A program made the translations under genes and the position numbers. Below the pieces are notes generated by a model, which was given only the letters and a program-made list of their open reading frames with translations, ran no database searches and had not been told where the DNA came from. From positions 1-5,239 of the forward strand of contig MVQZ01000239.1 in the NCBI GenBank assembly GCA_002067565.1: 5,239 bases of DNA, given 5' to 3'. Shown here piece by piece: positions 1-5,239 of this stretch. Numbering within the stretch: the stretch's first letter is position 1; each line of letters begins with the position of its first letter. Source of the stretch: Methanobacterium sp. PtaU1.Bin242. GTDB lineage: Archaea; Methanobacteriota; Methanobacteria; Methanobacteriales; Methanobacteriaceae.

Positions 1-62
1 CCGCCATTAGAGGTGCCTAATTCGTGGTAAACTTCTTCTGGAGCGAGTTTATAGATCTTCAT
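1..62 (-). CDS. N-terminus of a probable cation-transporting P-type ATPase (partial)
   Basis: The reverse strand reads ATG at 62-60 followed by an open frame running off the left edge, giving MKIYKLAPEEVYHELGTSNG. The pattern of a short basic start, then 'PEEVYHEL-TS-NG', resembles the cation-transporter ATPase N-terminal domain, in which a helix ending in 'L.T...GLs' begins many Ca2+/H+/Na+-type P-type ATPases. Such proteins are membrane pumps of roughly 800-900 residues that move cations using ATP. No catalytic motif (DKTGT) is in view because only 20 codons are visible, so the transported ion cannot be stated. A GAGGT at 83-79 lies rather far (16 bases) from the ATG, so initiation may be near-leaderless or from a weak site. 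The gene is divergent from the FAD-dehydrogenase gene at 198. The reading frame is likely real; the family call is moderate. Confidence 0.55.
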   Translation of the reverse strand, partial: MKIYKLAPEEVYHELGTSNG

Positions 63-197
63 TTTACACTTGAAATATACCTCTCTCTGTCAGCTTTTGT
101 AGTATTTTTATAGAGCTTATAAAATAAATAATGAATGATTATGAATAGGGTTAAAATCATTAAATAAGATTAAATAAATAAAAATAATGGTGTTCTC
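63..197. promoter_or_regulatory. Divergent AT-rich promoter region with phased direct repeats
   Basis: This 135-base spacer separates two divergent start codons (62 minus, 198 plus). TTATAAAATA at 117-126 is a good archaeal TATA candidate for the plus gene, predicting a transcript start near 150. For the minus gene, TTTATAAG (123-116) or CTATAAAAATA (113-103) would start transcripts around 80-95. The two directions therefore have overlapping candidate boxes. Two pairs of direct repeats with 10-base spacing are visible: ATGAAT at 131 and 141, and ATTAAATAA at 159 and 169. These could be binding sites on one face of the helix or simply AT-rich low complexity. The plus gene has GGTG at 189-192, 5 bases before its ATG, matching part of the archaeal Shine-Dalgarno GGTGAT. 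Confidence 0.5.
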
Positions 198-1589
198 ATG
201 GAATGTGATGTTTTGATTATAGGTGCAGGGCCAGCTGGGCTTTTTGCAGCCAGTGAACTGGCAGGTCATTTCAAAGTTATGGTGGTTGATAAAGGAAGAG
301 GCATGGATGAAAGGAGTTGTCTGGCACTTAAAAATGGGTCATGCCGAAAATGCACTCCTTGCAATATAACAGGAGGATTAGGGGGAGCAGGGGGTCTTTC
401 TGATGGTAAGTTGAATCTTCGGCCAGATATAGGTGGTGATCTGGAAGAATTTGTAGATCATGAAGAAGCATGGAGCATCGTACACCAAGTCGATGAATTT
501 TTCCTGAAGCATGGAGCAACAGAAGAACTATACTCTCCAGATGAAGATGAAATATCAAATATTTTAAGAAAATCAGCGGCTTCCGGAATAAAATTTATTC
601 CCATAATACAAAGACACATGGGCTCTGATAAAACCCCAGCCATCATAGACTCCATAAAAACGGAACTGGAAAGGAACGGTGTTATATTTTTGTTAGAGAC
701 CGAGATCATTTATATAATTGCTGATGATATTGTTAAAGGTGCAATCGCCAGGGATCAGGAAAAAGATGAGTTTAAAATAAATTGTAAATACATCATCGCC
801 GCCCCGGGAAGAGTAGGTGCCTACTGGTTATCTGATCAGATGAATAAGCTTAATATACCTGTTAAACATAATCCGGTGGATATTGGGGTGAGAGTGGAAG
901 TTCCCCAGATAATAATGGATAAGATAACTCGAATAAACTGGGATCCTAAATTTCATATAATTACCAAAACCTATGATGATTTCATCAGAACATTCTGCGT
1001 ATGTAATAAGGGATTTGTAGTGGAAGAGGTGTATGATGGTTTTATAGGGGTAAATGGTCATTCAATGCGTGATAAAGTCTCTGAAAATACTAATTTCGCA
1101 TTTTTAGTCAGAGTGGAGCTTACAGAACCGGTTGAAAACACATCAGATTATGCTTTTTCCATAGCCACCATATCCAACACACTGGGAGGGGGAAAACCCC
1201 TCCTGCAACGATTGGGCGATCTCAAAAAAGGCAGAAGATCAACCTGGAGGAGATTAAACAAAAGCAACATACTGCCCACGTTTAGCAGTGTAACTCCTGG
1301 CGATATTGCCATGGCCTTACCCCATCGTCTGGTGGTGGATATTATAGAAGGTCTGGAAGTTCTGGATAAGGTTATACCAGGAATTGCATCAGATTCAACT
1401 CTTTTATATGCGCCTGAGATTAAATTATATGCCATGCGAGTGGAAGTAGATAAAGGGATGAAAACCACGATAGAAGGGCTTTATGCTGCTGGAGACGGGG
1501 CAGGAGTCTCCAGGGGAATTGTAGGGGCTGCTGCCACAGGTATTGTGGCGGCCAGGAGCATTTTAAAAAGAGAAACAGATGAGTTCTAA
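198..1589 (+). CDS. FAD-dependent dehydrogenase of the COG2509 type
   Basis: This 463-residue protein is a probable soluble flavoprotein oxidoreductase. Residues 5-14 (VLIIGAGPAG) form the Rossmann GxGxxG motif, with D31 at the end of the second strand in the position that contacts the FAD ribose. Residues 427-436 (GLYAAGDGAG) form the second FAD-contact motif, followed by a GIVGAAATGI helix. GGLGGAGGLSDGKLNL (59-74) is the signature that places it in COG2509, uncharacterized FAD-dependent dehydrogenases. Between these motifs lie four cysteines, C41, C49, C52 and C55 (C-x7-C-x2-C-x2-C), which could bind a metal or Fe-S cluster. This is inference; the family's substrate is unknown to me. The length fits the shorter branch of the family. 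No signal peptide or membrane segment is seen. The start is supported by GGTG 5 bases upstream. A small possible gene begins 25 bases after the stop and may be co-transcribed. Family sure, reaction unknown. Confidence 0.9.
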   Translation: MECDVLIIGAGPAGLFAASELAGHFKVMVVDKGRGMDERSCLALKNGSCRKCTPCNITGGLGGAGGLSDGKLNLRPDIGGDLEEFVDHEEAWSIVHQVDEFFLKHGATEELYSPDEDEISNILRKSAASGIKFIPIIQRHMGSDKTPAIIDSIKTELERNGVIFLLETEIIYIIADDIVKGAIARDQEKDEFKINCKYIIAAPGRVGAYWLSDQMNKLNIPVKHNPVDIGVRVEVPQIIMDKITRINWDPKFHIITKTYDDFIRTFCVCNKGFVVEEVYDGFIGVNGHSMRDKVSENTNFAFLVRVELTEPVENTSDYAFSIATISNTLGGGKPLLQRLGDLKKGRRSTWRRLNKSNILPTFSSVTPGDIAMALPHRLVVDIIEGLEVLDKVIPGIASDSTLLYAPEIKLYAMRVEVDKGMKTTIEGLYAAGDGAGVSRGIVGAAATGIVAARSILKRETDEF

Positions 1590-1600
1590 TTATTGAGTTA

Positions 1601-1613
1601 AGAGAGGGGGAGG
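1601..1613 (+). promoter_or_regulatory. Strong Shine-Dalgarno directly before an ATG
   Basis: The purine tract AGAGAGGGGGAGG runs directly up to the ATG at 1614-1616. It contains GGAGG, matching the core of archaeal anti-Shine-Dalgarno complementarity. It is the richest such tract in the window, and its presence in an apparently non-coding stretch argues that translation starts in or just behind it. The GGAGG itself is almost abutting the ATG, which is closer than ideal; the earlier GAGGGG has better spacing. Confidence 0.5.
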
Positions 1614-1673
1614 ATGGAAAAACAAACCTTGAAATGTAAATATACCTTTCCCACCGACCCTGCTGATGTTTGA
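1614..1673 (+). CDS. Short 19-codon frame, likely 5' part of a frameshifted small gene
   Basis: ATG at 1614 opens a frame of 19 codons (MEKQTLKCKYTFPTDPADV) that ends at TGA 1671-1673. It begins right behind a strong purine-rich ribosome binding site, 25 bases after the dehydrogenase stop. It overlaps the next frame, whose ATG (1666-1668) lies inside its last codons. A one-base excess around 1664-1671 would explain the break. Removing one T from the TTT at 1669-1671 would join both frames into a single protein of about 73 residues. It could instead be a genuine short upstream peptide coupled to the next frame. I recognise no family. Confidence 0.35.
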   Translation: MEKQTLKCKYTFPTDPADV

Positions 1674-1836
1674 ATACGATGATGAAAAATGCAGTTTTTA
1701 TCTTTCTAATAAAGAAGAAGACAAATGCGAGGTGAAAGCAGATATAAACAGTCAGATTCAACTTGAACTGGAAAAAGTGCTTTTTAGAGGGATTTATGAT
1801 ATAATAATGGATAAGGATGTTTTGAGTGGGGTTTGA
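1666..1836 (+). CDS. Small hypothetical protein, 56 codons, unrecognised
   Basis: The frame from ATG 1666 to TGA 1834-1836 encodes 56 residues, beginning MFEYDDEKCSFYLSN and ending DIIMDKDVLSGV. The protein is acidic and hydrophilic with two cysteines (C9, C21). Alternating strand-like segments (CSFYLS, CEVKADI) are followed by a helix-like stretch (QIQLELEKVLFRGIYDII). The amino-acid usage looks like a real protein rather than random translation. This ATG has no convincing ribosome binding site of its own. That favours either translational coupling to the 1614 frame, which it overlaps, or a frameshift within one gene of about 73 residues. It would be co-transcribed with the dehydrogenase gene upstream. 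No family is recognised and no function is proposed. Confidence 0.45.
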   Translation: MFEYDDEKCSFYLSNKEEDKCEVKADINSQIQLELEKVLFRGIYDIIMDKDVLSGV

Positions 1837-1855
1837 TCCAAATAAGAACATATAC

Positions 1856-1862
1856 AAAAAAA
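1856..1862 (-). terminator. Candidate poly-U terminator for the minus-strand unit
   Basis: Seven A's on the plus strand give a U7 tract in minus-strand transcripts, about 45 bases beyond the nuclease stop codon. Archaeal intrinsic termination relies mainly on U tracts, so this is a plausible end for the GTPase-nuclease transcript. No strong hairpin precedes it. The tract sits between two copies of AAGAACATA (1844-1852 and 1861-1869). Confidence 0.3.
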
Positions 1863-1907
1863 GAACATACGAAGAATGAATGGCGGTAATGAAGCTTAGA
1901 AGTTTCT

Positions 1908-2906
1908 TCATTTATCTAATAATTCTTTTACCATTTCTTTGTAATAATCTACTAATCTATAATTTTCCTTTTCCCATGGATTCGGTTTATCATATCTTAT
2001 AATTTGTCTTAAATAGTCTCTTTCAGCAATACCAATTTCTTTGGAGATTGTAGTAACAATTATCCCTGCTTTACCATATTCTGATGTATCTCCTTGTTTA
2101 ATTAATTCTTTTTTTATCATTTCCCTTGAAACTATTGAATTTTCTAAACATAAAGGAAGTAATATTTTTCTAATGCGTTTGGGTGTAATACGTTCTGTTT
2201 TAAGATAATCTCTAAGTAAATTTTCTAATTCATCATCTTTATAAGTTCCAGGTTCATCAGAAGGTGGTTTGACCTTAATAGACCTCTTAGGGTTTCTTTC
2301 TTTTTCTACATCTTCTGGAATTATCATGGTCCGTGCAAGAAGTTCTTCATTGGCGTTTGTTTTAATGTATTTTAATATTAATGCATTAATACCAACGCCA
2401 TAGCTATTGGACAACCACTCTATCATTCTTTCCAATGAATCATCCACAGAAAAGCCTACAAGTAAAATTCTCTGAGTTCCATTGATTATTATATTTTCTA
2501 AATCAATATCACCAAAACTTTCACTTAAATAATCTTCTAATTCTTGTTCGGCATATAACTCGTTTTTGGTGTATTTTAGACATTCTTCATTAATTTTATC
2601 TAAATCCCATGATGCAACATCGGATGCATAATCTATGGCTTGGGATAATACTTCTCTTGGTAATTTATCTCTTTTTAATTCGATTACAATTAAATTTCCA
2701 GATTTATCTATACCTAGAAAGTCTAAAGGCCCGGATTTTGTTCGTACTTGTTCTCCAATTATCAATATGTCTTGACCTAAAATTGTTGAACTTTCTTTTA
2801 TCCAATTTTCAAGATCTATTTCTAACTTACCATTTTCAGTCATGGTTTTGTTAATACGGTTTAATTTACCATCAACTATCTGCCAAACCCCTATTTCAGT
2901 TGCCAT
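1908..2906 (-). CDS. PD-(D/E)XK nuclease-like protein with DUF91/NucS-type domain
   Basis: This 332-residue protein is a predicted DNA-acting nuclease. Residues about 28-100 carry a restriction-endonuclease fold pattern: an acidic helix with E33, GPLDFLG containing D62, then NLIVIELKR with E76 and K78, followed by a helix with Q89 and Y93. The D...E-x-K triad, the G-x-(I/L)-D-x-L-G context and the following Q...Y resemble the DUF91 domain of archaeal NucS. The N-terminal DNA-binding domain of true NucS is not evident, so this is a relative rather than NucS itself. A lysine- and arginine-rich linker (about 209-225) leads to an alpha-rich C-terminal region (about 235-332) that I do not recognise. 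ATG 2906 is chosen because GGGGGAT (2917-2911) sits 4-6 bases upstream; an in-frame TTG at 2936 overlaps the GTPase gene and is less likely. The gene follows the GTPase by 20 bases and is far more AT-rich (line 2161-2220 is 27% GC against 58% for 3841-3900), which suggests transfer. The substrate is unknown. Confidence 0.75.
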   Translation of the reverse strand: MATEIGVWQIVDGKLNRINKTMTENGKLEIDLENWIKESSTILGQDILIIGEQVRTKSGPLDFLGIDKSGNLIVIELKRDKLPREVLSQAIDYASDVASWDLDKINEECLKYTKNELYAEQELEDYLSESFGDIDLENIIINGTQRILLVGFSVDDSLERMIEWLSNSYGVGINALILKYIKTNANEELLARTMIIPEDVEKERNPKRSIKVKPPSDEPGTYKDDELENLLRDYLKTERITPKRIRKILLPLCLENSIVSREMIKKELIKQGDTSEYGKAGIIVTTISKEIGIAERDYLRQIIRYDKPNPWEKENYRLVDYYKEMVKELLDK

Positions 2907-2910
2907 GTGT

Positions 2911-2918
2911 ATCCCCCT
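2911..2918 (-). promoter_or_regulatory. Ribosome binding site deciding the nuclease start
   Basis: Read on the minus strand, AGGGGGAT lies within the 20-base gap between the GTPase stop and the ATG at 2906. This resembles the AGGTGAT-type archaeal site and has suitable spacing. It supports the shorter 332-residue protein over an extension to the TTG at 2936. Confidence 0.55.
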
Positions 2919-2926
2919 ATATTGTA

Positions 2927-4114
2927 TCACCGGCAAATAATACTTATAACATCGCCATCTTCCAGTTCATAGTCACTGCTCACCCTTCTACAGCTTCGAG
3001 CATCCAGGGCGTGCATAAATCCTTCACCAATATCAGTATGCACCAGATAAGCTAAATCTCTTGGTTTAGAACCATTTGGAATTAGAATAGCATCGGGTAA
3101 TACGTTTCCTTTCTGATCACATAATTTATGCTCATCCTCCACAGGGTAAACCGTGATCATATCCAGAATACCAAAGACAACCTTATTCAGGGCTTGCTGC
3201 ACTCCGGTGTTTCCATATTTCTTTAGGACATTTTCTTTTATATAATTAAGAGCCTTCAGCTGGTTTTTATTCAATTCTCCTGGTTTTAATATTTCAAAAT
3301 CAGAATCACCAGGGAAATAGTTGATCAGGCCGGCTTGAGATGCTCGAATCAGGGCTAATTCTGATTCAGCAGAGGCGGGTAATACGTTTTCATATTTTTC
3401 CTGCAGTCTTTTAACATTCGCTTCGGCAGTGGGCAGATCGGCTTTGTTGGCCACGATAAGCATGGGTTTGGCCCTTCGCAGCAGATGATCCAGGAATTCG
3501 ATGATATCATCATCTTCCCATTTATCGATGTCTTTTTTAATTATCTTTTTAGATTCAATAACCTCTTCTAAGGATATTCCGGTGCCACTGAGCTGTTCGG
3601 CTATTACTTTGGCAAAGTCCAGTTTTTCAGATAGGGATTTTCTAACCAGGCGGTTCCAGTTCTTTTTTAATATCCCGAATAGCCACATGGTAATTTCATG
3701 TTCTAAAAACCCCACGTCATCCAGGGGGTCGTGAGATCCTGCTTCACAGGACCTTCCTTCTTCATCCGTAGATCCAGAGGCGTCAATGATATGAATAAAG
3801 GCTTTCGCCTGTCTCAGGTCATCTAAGAACTTGTTTCCCAGTCCACGGCCTTCATGGGCTCCGGGAACCAGTCCTGCTACATCAACCAGTTCTACAGGGA
3901 TCAGTCGCTGGCCATCCTCACATTTGGAGGTTCGCGGGTGGCAGGTGATGTTTAACTCCTGACAGGGACATTTACTGATCACATGGCCCACGGCTTTGTT
4001 AGCGTCAATGGTGGTAAAGGGGTAGCTGGCAACTTCCGCCTGGGATAAGGTGGCGGAATTGAAAAATGATGATTTACCCACGTTGGGTTTTCCGGTTACA
4101 GCAATTTGAAGCAT
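2927..4114 (-). CDS. Obg-family GTPase, YchF/Ygr210 type, with C-terminal TGS domain
   Basis: This 395-residue protein is a complete translation-associated P-loop GTPase. G1 is GKPNVGKSS (8-16), a PFTT element follows at 32-35, G3 is DVAGLVPGAHEGRG (78-91), G4 is NKAD (223-226) and a G5-like SAES lies at 248-251. A helical insertion occupies about 138-215, and the last 80 residues form a TGS domain. Bacterial and human YchF/OLA1 have a changed G4 (NxxE) and prefer ATP. The intact NKAD here places this protein in the Ygr210 branch and predicts GTP use, although automatic annotation usually says 'redox-regulated ATPase YchF'. Cysteines 49, 51, 58 and 65 sit in the segment between the PFTT element and G3. 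The protein is expected to be cytosolic and ribosome-associated; the precise role is unknown. GTGAT (4122-4118) lies 3 bases before the ATG. It heads a two-gene unit with the nuclease gene. Confidence 0.92.
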   Translation of the reverse strand: MLQIAVTGKPNVGKSSFFNSATLSQAEVASYPFTTIDANKAVGHVISKCPCQELNITCHPRTSKCEDGQRLIPVELVDVAGLVPGAHEGRGLGNKFLDDLRQAKAFIHIIDASGSTDEEGRSCEAGSHDPLDDVGFLEHEITMWLFGILKKNWNRLVRKSLSEKLDFAKVIAEQLSGTGISLEEVIESKKIIKKDIDKWEDDDIIEFLDHLLRRAKPMLIVANKADLPTAEANVKRLQEKYENVLPASAESELALIRASQAGLINYFPGDSDFEILKPGELNKNQLKALNYIKENVLKKYGNTGVQQALNKVVFGILDMITVYPVEDEHKLCDQKGNVLPDAILIPNGSKPRDLAYLVHTDIGEGFMHALDARSCRRVSSDYELEDGDVISIICR

Positions 4115-4249
4115 TTTATCACTTTAAAAATATTATTAATACATTTATTAAACTTTGTTCAATAAATAGATAGACATCAATTTAAATAATATATTACGAA
4201 AATTTATTCTGTTCAATTATTTAAAATTGAAAAATAAAGGGTTTTTAAA
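4115..4249. promoter_or_regulatory. Divergent promoter region between the GTPase gene and cbiE
   Basis: This spacer of 135 bases is almost entirely A and T. For cbiE, ATTTAAATAATATATTA at about 4180-4196 is a TATA candidate that would start transcripts near 4215-4225. The tract AAAGGG at 4236-4241 is its ribosome site, 8 bases before the ATG. For the GTPase gene, the minus-strand AT stretch around 4125-4150 could supply the TATA box; the best box is not clear. A perfect 7-base inverted repeat, TTCAATT (4212-4218) and AATTGAA (4225-4231), sits over the expected cbiE transcript start. TGTTCAAT occurs twice (4156-4163 and 4210-4217), each time shortly after ATTTATT (4143-4149 and 4202-4208). Confidence 0.5.
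4212..4231. repeat. Inverted repeat near the expected cbiE transcript start
   Basis: TTCAATT and AATTGAA are exact reverse complements separated by the six bases ATTTAA. The position just upstream of the ribosome site would suit a repressor operator or a 5'-UTR hairpin. The stem has only one G-C pair per arm and the surroundings are AT-rich, so chance is a serious alternative. Confidence 0.3.
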
Positions 4250-4873
4250 ATGGCTAAGTTGTACGTGGTGGGAATTGGCCCGGGTTCACCGGAATATCTG
4301 ACCTTTAAAGCAAAGAAAGTAGCTGATTCGGCGGATGTTCTGGTGGGAAATAAAAGGGCGCTGGACATCTTCCCGGAAAACGAGGGGGATAAATTAGAAC
4401 TGGACGCTGGAAATATGGAATCCGCCCTGAAAGCGGCAGTGTCAAAAGTTCAGGATGGAAAATCAGTGGCGCTGCTTTCAACTGGTGATCCGGGATTTTC
4501 TGGAGTTTTAAAACCTATTTTAAAATTATCCGGTAAAATAGATGTGGAAGTCATTCCAGGAATTAGTTCTATACAGTTATGCTCCGCCAGATTACAGATA
4601 CCCTGGGATGATGCTGATTTAGTAACCTTGCATGGTAAGGGTGTTTCAAATAATATACTGGATGTAATAGATAATGGAAAACCCACCATAATACTCCCCA
4701 ACTTCAAAGTAAATGAAATAGCCCAATTTCTAATTGATAATGGTGTTGAACCCAAGAGAAAAGCAGCGGTTTGTGAGAAACTCAGCTATCCTGAAGAAAA
4801 AATAGTAGAAACATCTTTAAAACAGATTCTAGATGAAGATTTCAGTTATATGTGTGTGATGGTTTTATATTAG
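4250..4873 (+). CDS. cbiE: Cobalt-precorrin-7 (C5)-methyltransferase CbiE
   Basis: This 207-residue protein is an S-adenosylmethionine-dependent tetrapyrrole methylase. In the anaerobic cobalamin pathway it methylates C5 of cobalt-precorrin-7 in the cytosol. The N-terminal GIGPGSPEYLT (8-18) is the family's glycine-rich entry motif. LLSTGDPGFSG (75-85) is the second SAM-pocket loop. VIPGISSIQLCSARLQIPWDD (about 101-121) is the PGISS-type motif that, with the following LHGKG, is typical of CbiE rather than CbiF or CbiL. The length of about 200 residues matches stand-alone CbiE, so the CbiT half of CobL-type fusions is absent. No other cobalamin gene is in the window, which fits the scattered cobalamin genes of methanogens. 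AAAGGG lies 8 bases before the ATG. The gene ends 3 bases from the convergent cupin gene. Confidence 0.92.
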   Translation: MAKLYVVGIGPGSPEYLTFKAKKVADSADVLVGNKRALDIFPENEGDKLELDAGNMESALKAAVSKVQDGKSVALLSTGDPGFSGVLKPILKLSGKIDVEVIPGISSIQLCSARLQIPWDDADLVTLHGKGVSNNILDVIDNGKPTIILPNFKVNEIAQFLIDNGVEPKRKAAVCEKLSYPEEKIVETSLKQILDEDFSYMCVMVLY

Positions 4874-4876
4874 TCT

Positions 4877-5239
4877 TTAAGGGTATAATTCCTCATCTTC
4901 AGCTGTCCAAGGTGGAGAAACCATGCATAAAAACTTCAAATCAGAATCTCCAGTGTTTTCGATCCATTGTTCGGCATTGGGTGGGATGTAAATGGTTTGA
5001 TTATTTCTTACTTCTGCAGATTCATTATCAATATGCATCCGGCCATGACCTTCTGTGATGTGATATATTTCCAGTGAAGATTTCATCCGATGGGGTAGGG
5101 AAGATTCTCCTGGCTTTAAAATGGCATTTGCAATGCTGAAATTCATTTTCAAATCCTCATCTTCTCGTTTGGGATGTAAAAGCTCACAGATAAGTGTTTC
5201 ATCCATCGCCCGGAAATATTTGCAGTTTTTAGTAACCCA
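4877..5239 (-). CDS. Small cupin-domain protein (5' end beyond window)
   Basis: This is a single-domain cupin of at least 120 residues. An internal Met at 5206 would give 109 residues, but the frame stays open to the right edge. The extra residues (VTKNCKYFRA before that Met) look like family sequence, and no ribosome site precedes the Met, so the true start is just outside. Counting from that Met, the first cupin motif is PGESSLPHRMKSSLEIYHITEG (32-53) with H39, E46 and H49. The second is IYIPPNAEQWIENTG (72-86), where Q80 replaces the usual metal-binding histidine. Metal binding is therefore reduced or altered, and the ligand or reaction cannot be predicted. The protein is soluble with no signal peptide, and ends in an acidic tail (AEDEELYP). 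It is convergent with cbiE, with 3 bases between stops. Confidence 0.85.
   Translation of the reverse strand, partial: WVTKNCKYFRAMDETLICELLHPKREDEDLKMNFSIANAILKPGESSLPHRMKSSLEIYHITEGHGRMHIDNESAEVRNNQTIYIPPNAEQWIENTGDSDLKFLCMVSPPWTAEDEELYP

Noticed and set aside
1844..1869. Two copies of AAGAACATA as a mobile-element or attachment-site trace
   Set aside because: They are only 9 bases long and 8 bases apart, with no integrase, transposase or target duplication nearby.
1420..1911. Long minus-strand open frame of 163 codons across the end of the dehydrogenase gene and the following spacer
   Set aside because: Its translation is dominated by F, H, S, W and Q runs, is antisense to a well-supported gene, and overlaps the more protein-like plus-strand small frames; it has no family resemblance.
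1888..1912. Hairpin AATGAAG / CTTCATT as a terminator between the converging genes
   Set aside because: The 7-base stem has an 11-base loop, overlaps the nuclease stop codon and lacks an adjacent U tract; it is likely chance.
2907..2936. Ten-residue N-terminal extension of the nuclease from a TTG at 2936
   Set aside because: It would overlap the GTPase stop, uses a rare start codon, and runs through the good ribosome site at 2911-2918 that serves the ATG at 2906.
4877..5206. Cupin gene as complete, starting at the ATG at 5206
   Set aside because: There is no ribosome site before it and the frame remains open, with family-like residues, to the window edge.
1..5239. tRNA, rRNA, CRISPR array, insertion sequence or replication origin
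   Set aside because: I looked on both strands and saw no cloverleaf, spaced repeats, terminal inverted repeats with transposase, or origin-type repeat clusters.

Overview
The window most likely comes from a methanogenic archaeon of the Methanobacteriales, Methanobacterium-like. Four things suggest this. One gene is an archaeal/eukaryotic-type Obg-family GTPase (Ygr210 branch) with a C-terminal TGS domain. A stand-alone CbiE belongs to the anaerobic cobalamin pathway. Intergenic DNA is very AT-rich with archaeal-style TATA boxes. Ribosome binding sites resemble parts of AGGAGGTGAT. The assignment is an inference; no rRNA or tRNA gene is present to confirm it.

Layout from left to right. At 1-62 (minus) is the first 20 codons of a gene that looks like a cation-transporting P-type ATPase. 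It shares an AT-rich divergent promoter region (63-197) with a COG2509-type FAD-dependent dehydrogenase (198-1589, plus), which has a four-cysteine cluster just after its FAD-binding motif. Behind it, 1590-1907 is not empty. It holds a very strong Shine-Dalgarno and a 19-codon frame (1614-1673) that overlaps a 56-codon frame (1666-1836). Together these look like one small gene carrying a frameshift, or two overlapping small genes.

On the minus strand from 4114 down to 1908 is a two-gene unit. The Ygr210/YchF-like GTPase (2927-4114) is followed after 20 bases by a strikingly AT-rich gene for a PD-(D/E)XK nuclease-like protein with a DUF91/NucS-type domain (1908-2906). The base-composition contrast suggests that the nuclease gene was acquired by transfer.

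A second divergent promoter region (4115-4249) separates the GTPase from cbiE (4250-4873, plus), a cobalamin methyltransferase. cbiE meets a partial small cupin gene (4877-5239, minus) tail to tail with only 3 bases between the stop codons.

The genes do not form one pathway. This is mostly ordinary archaeal chromosome. The spots worth a second look are the small frameshifted locus and the AT-rich nuclease gene.
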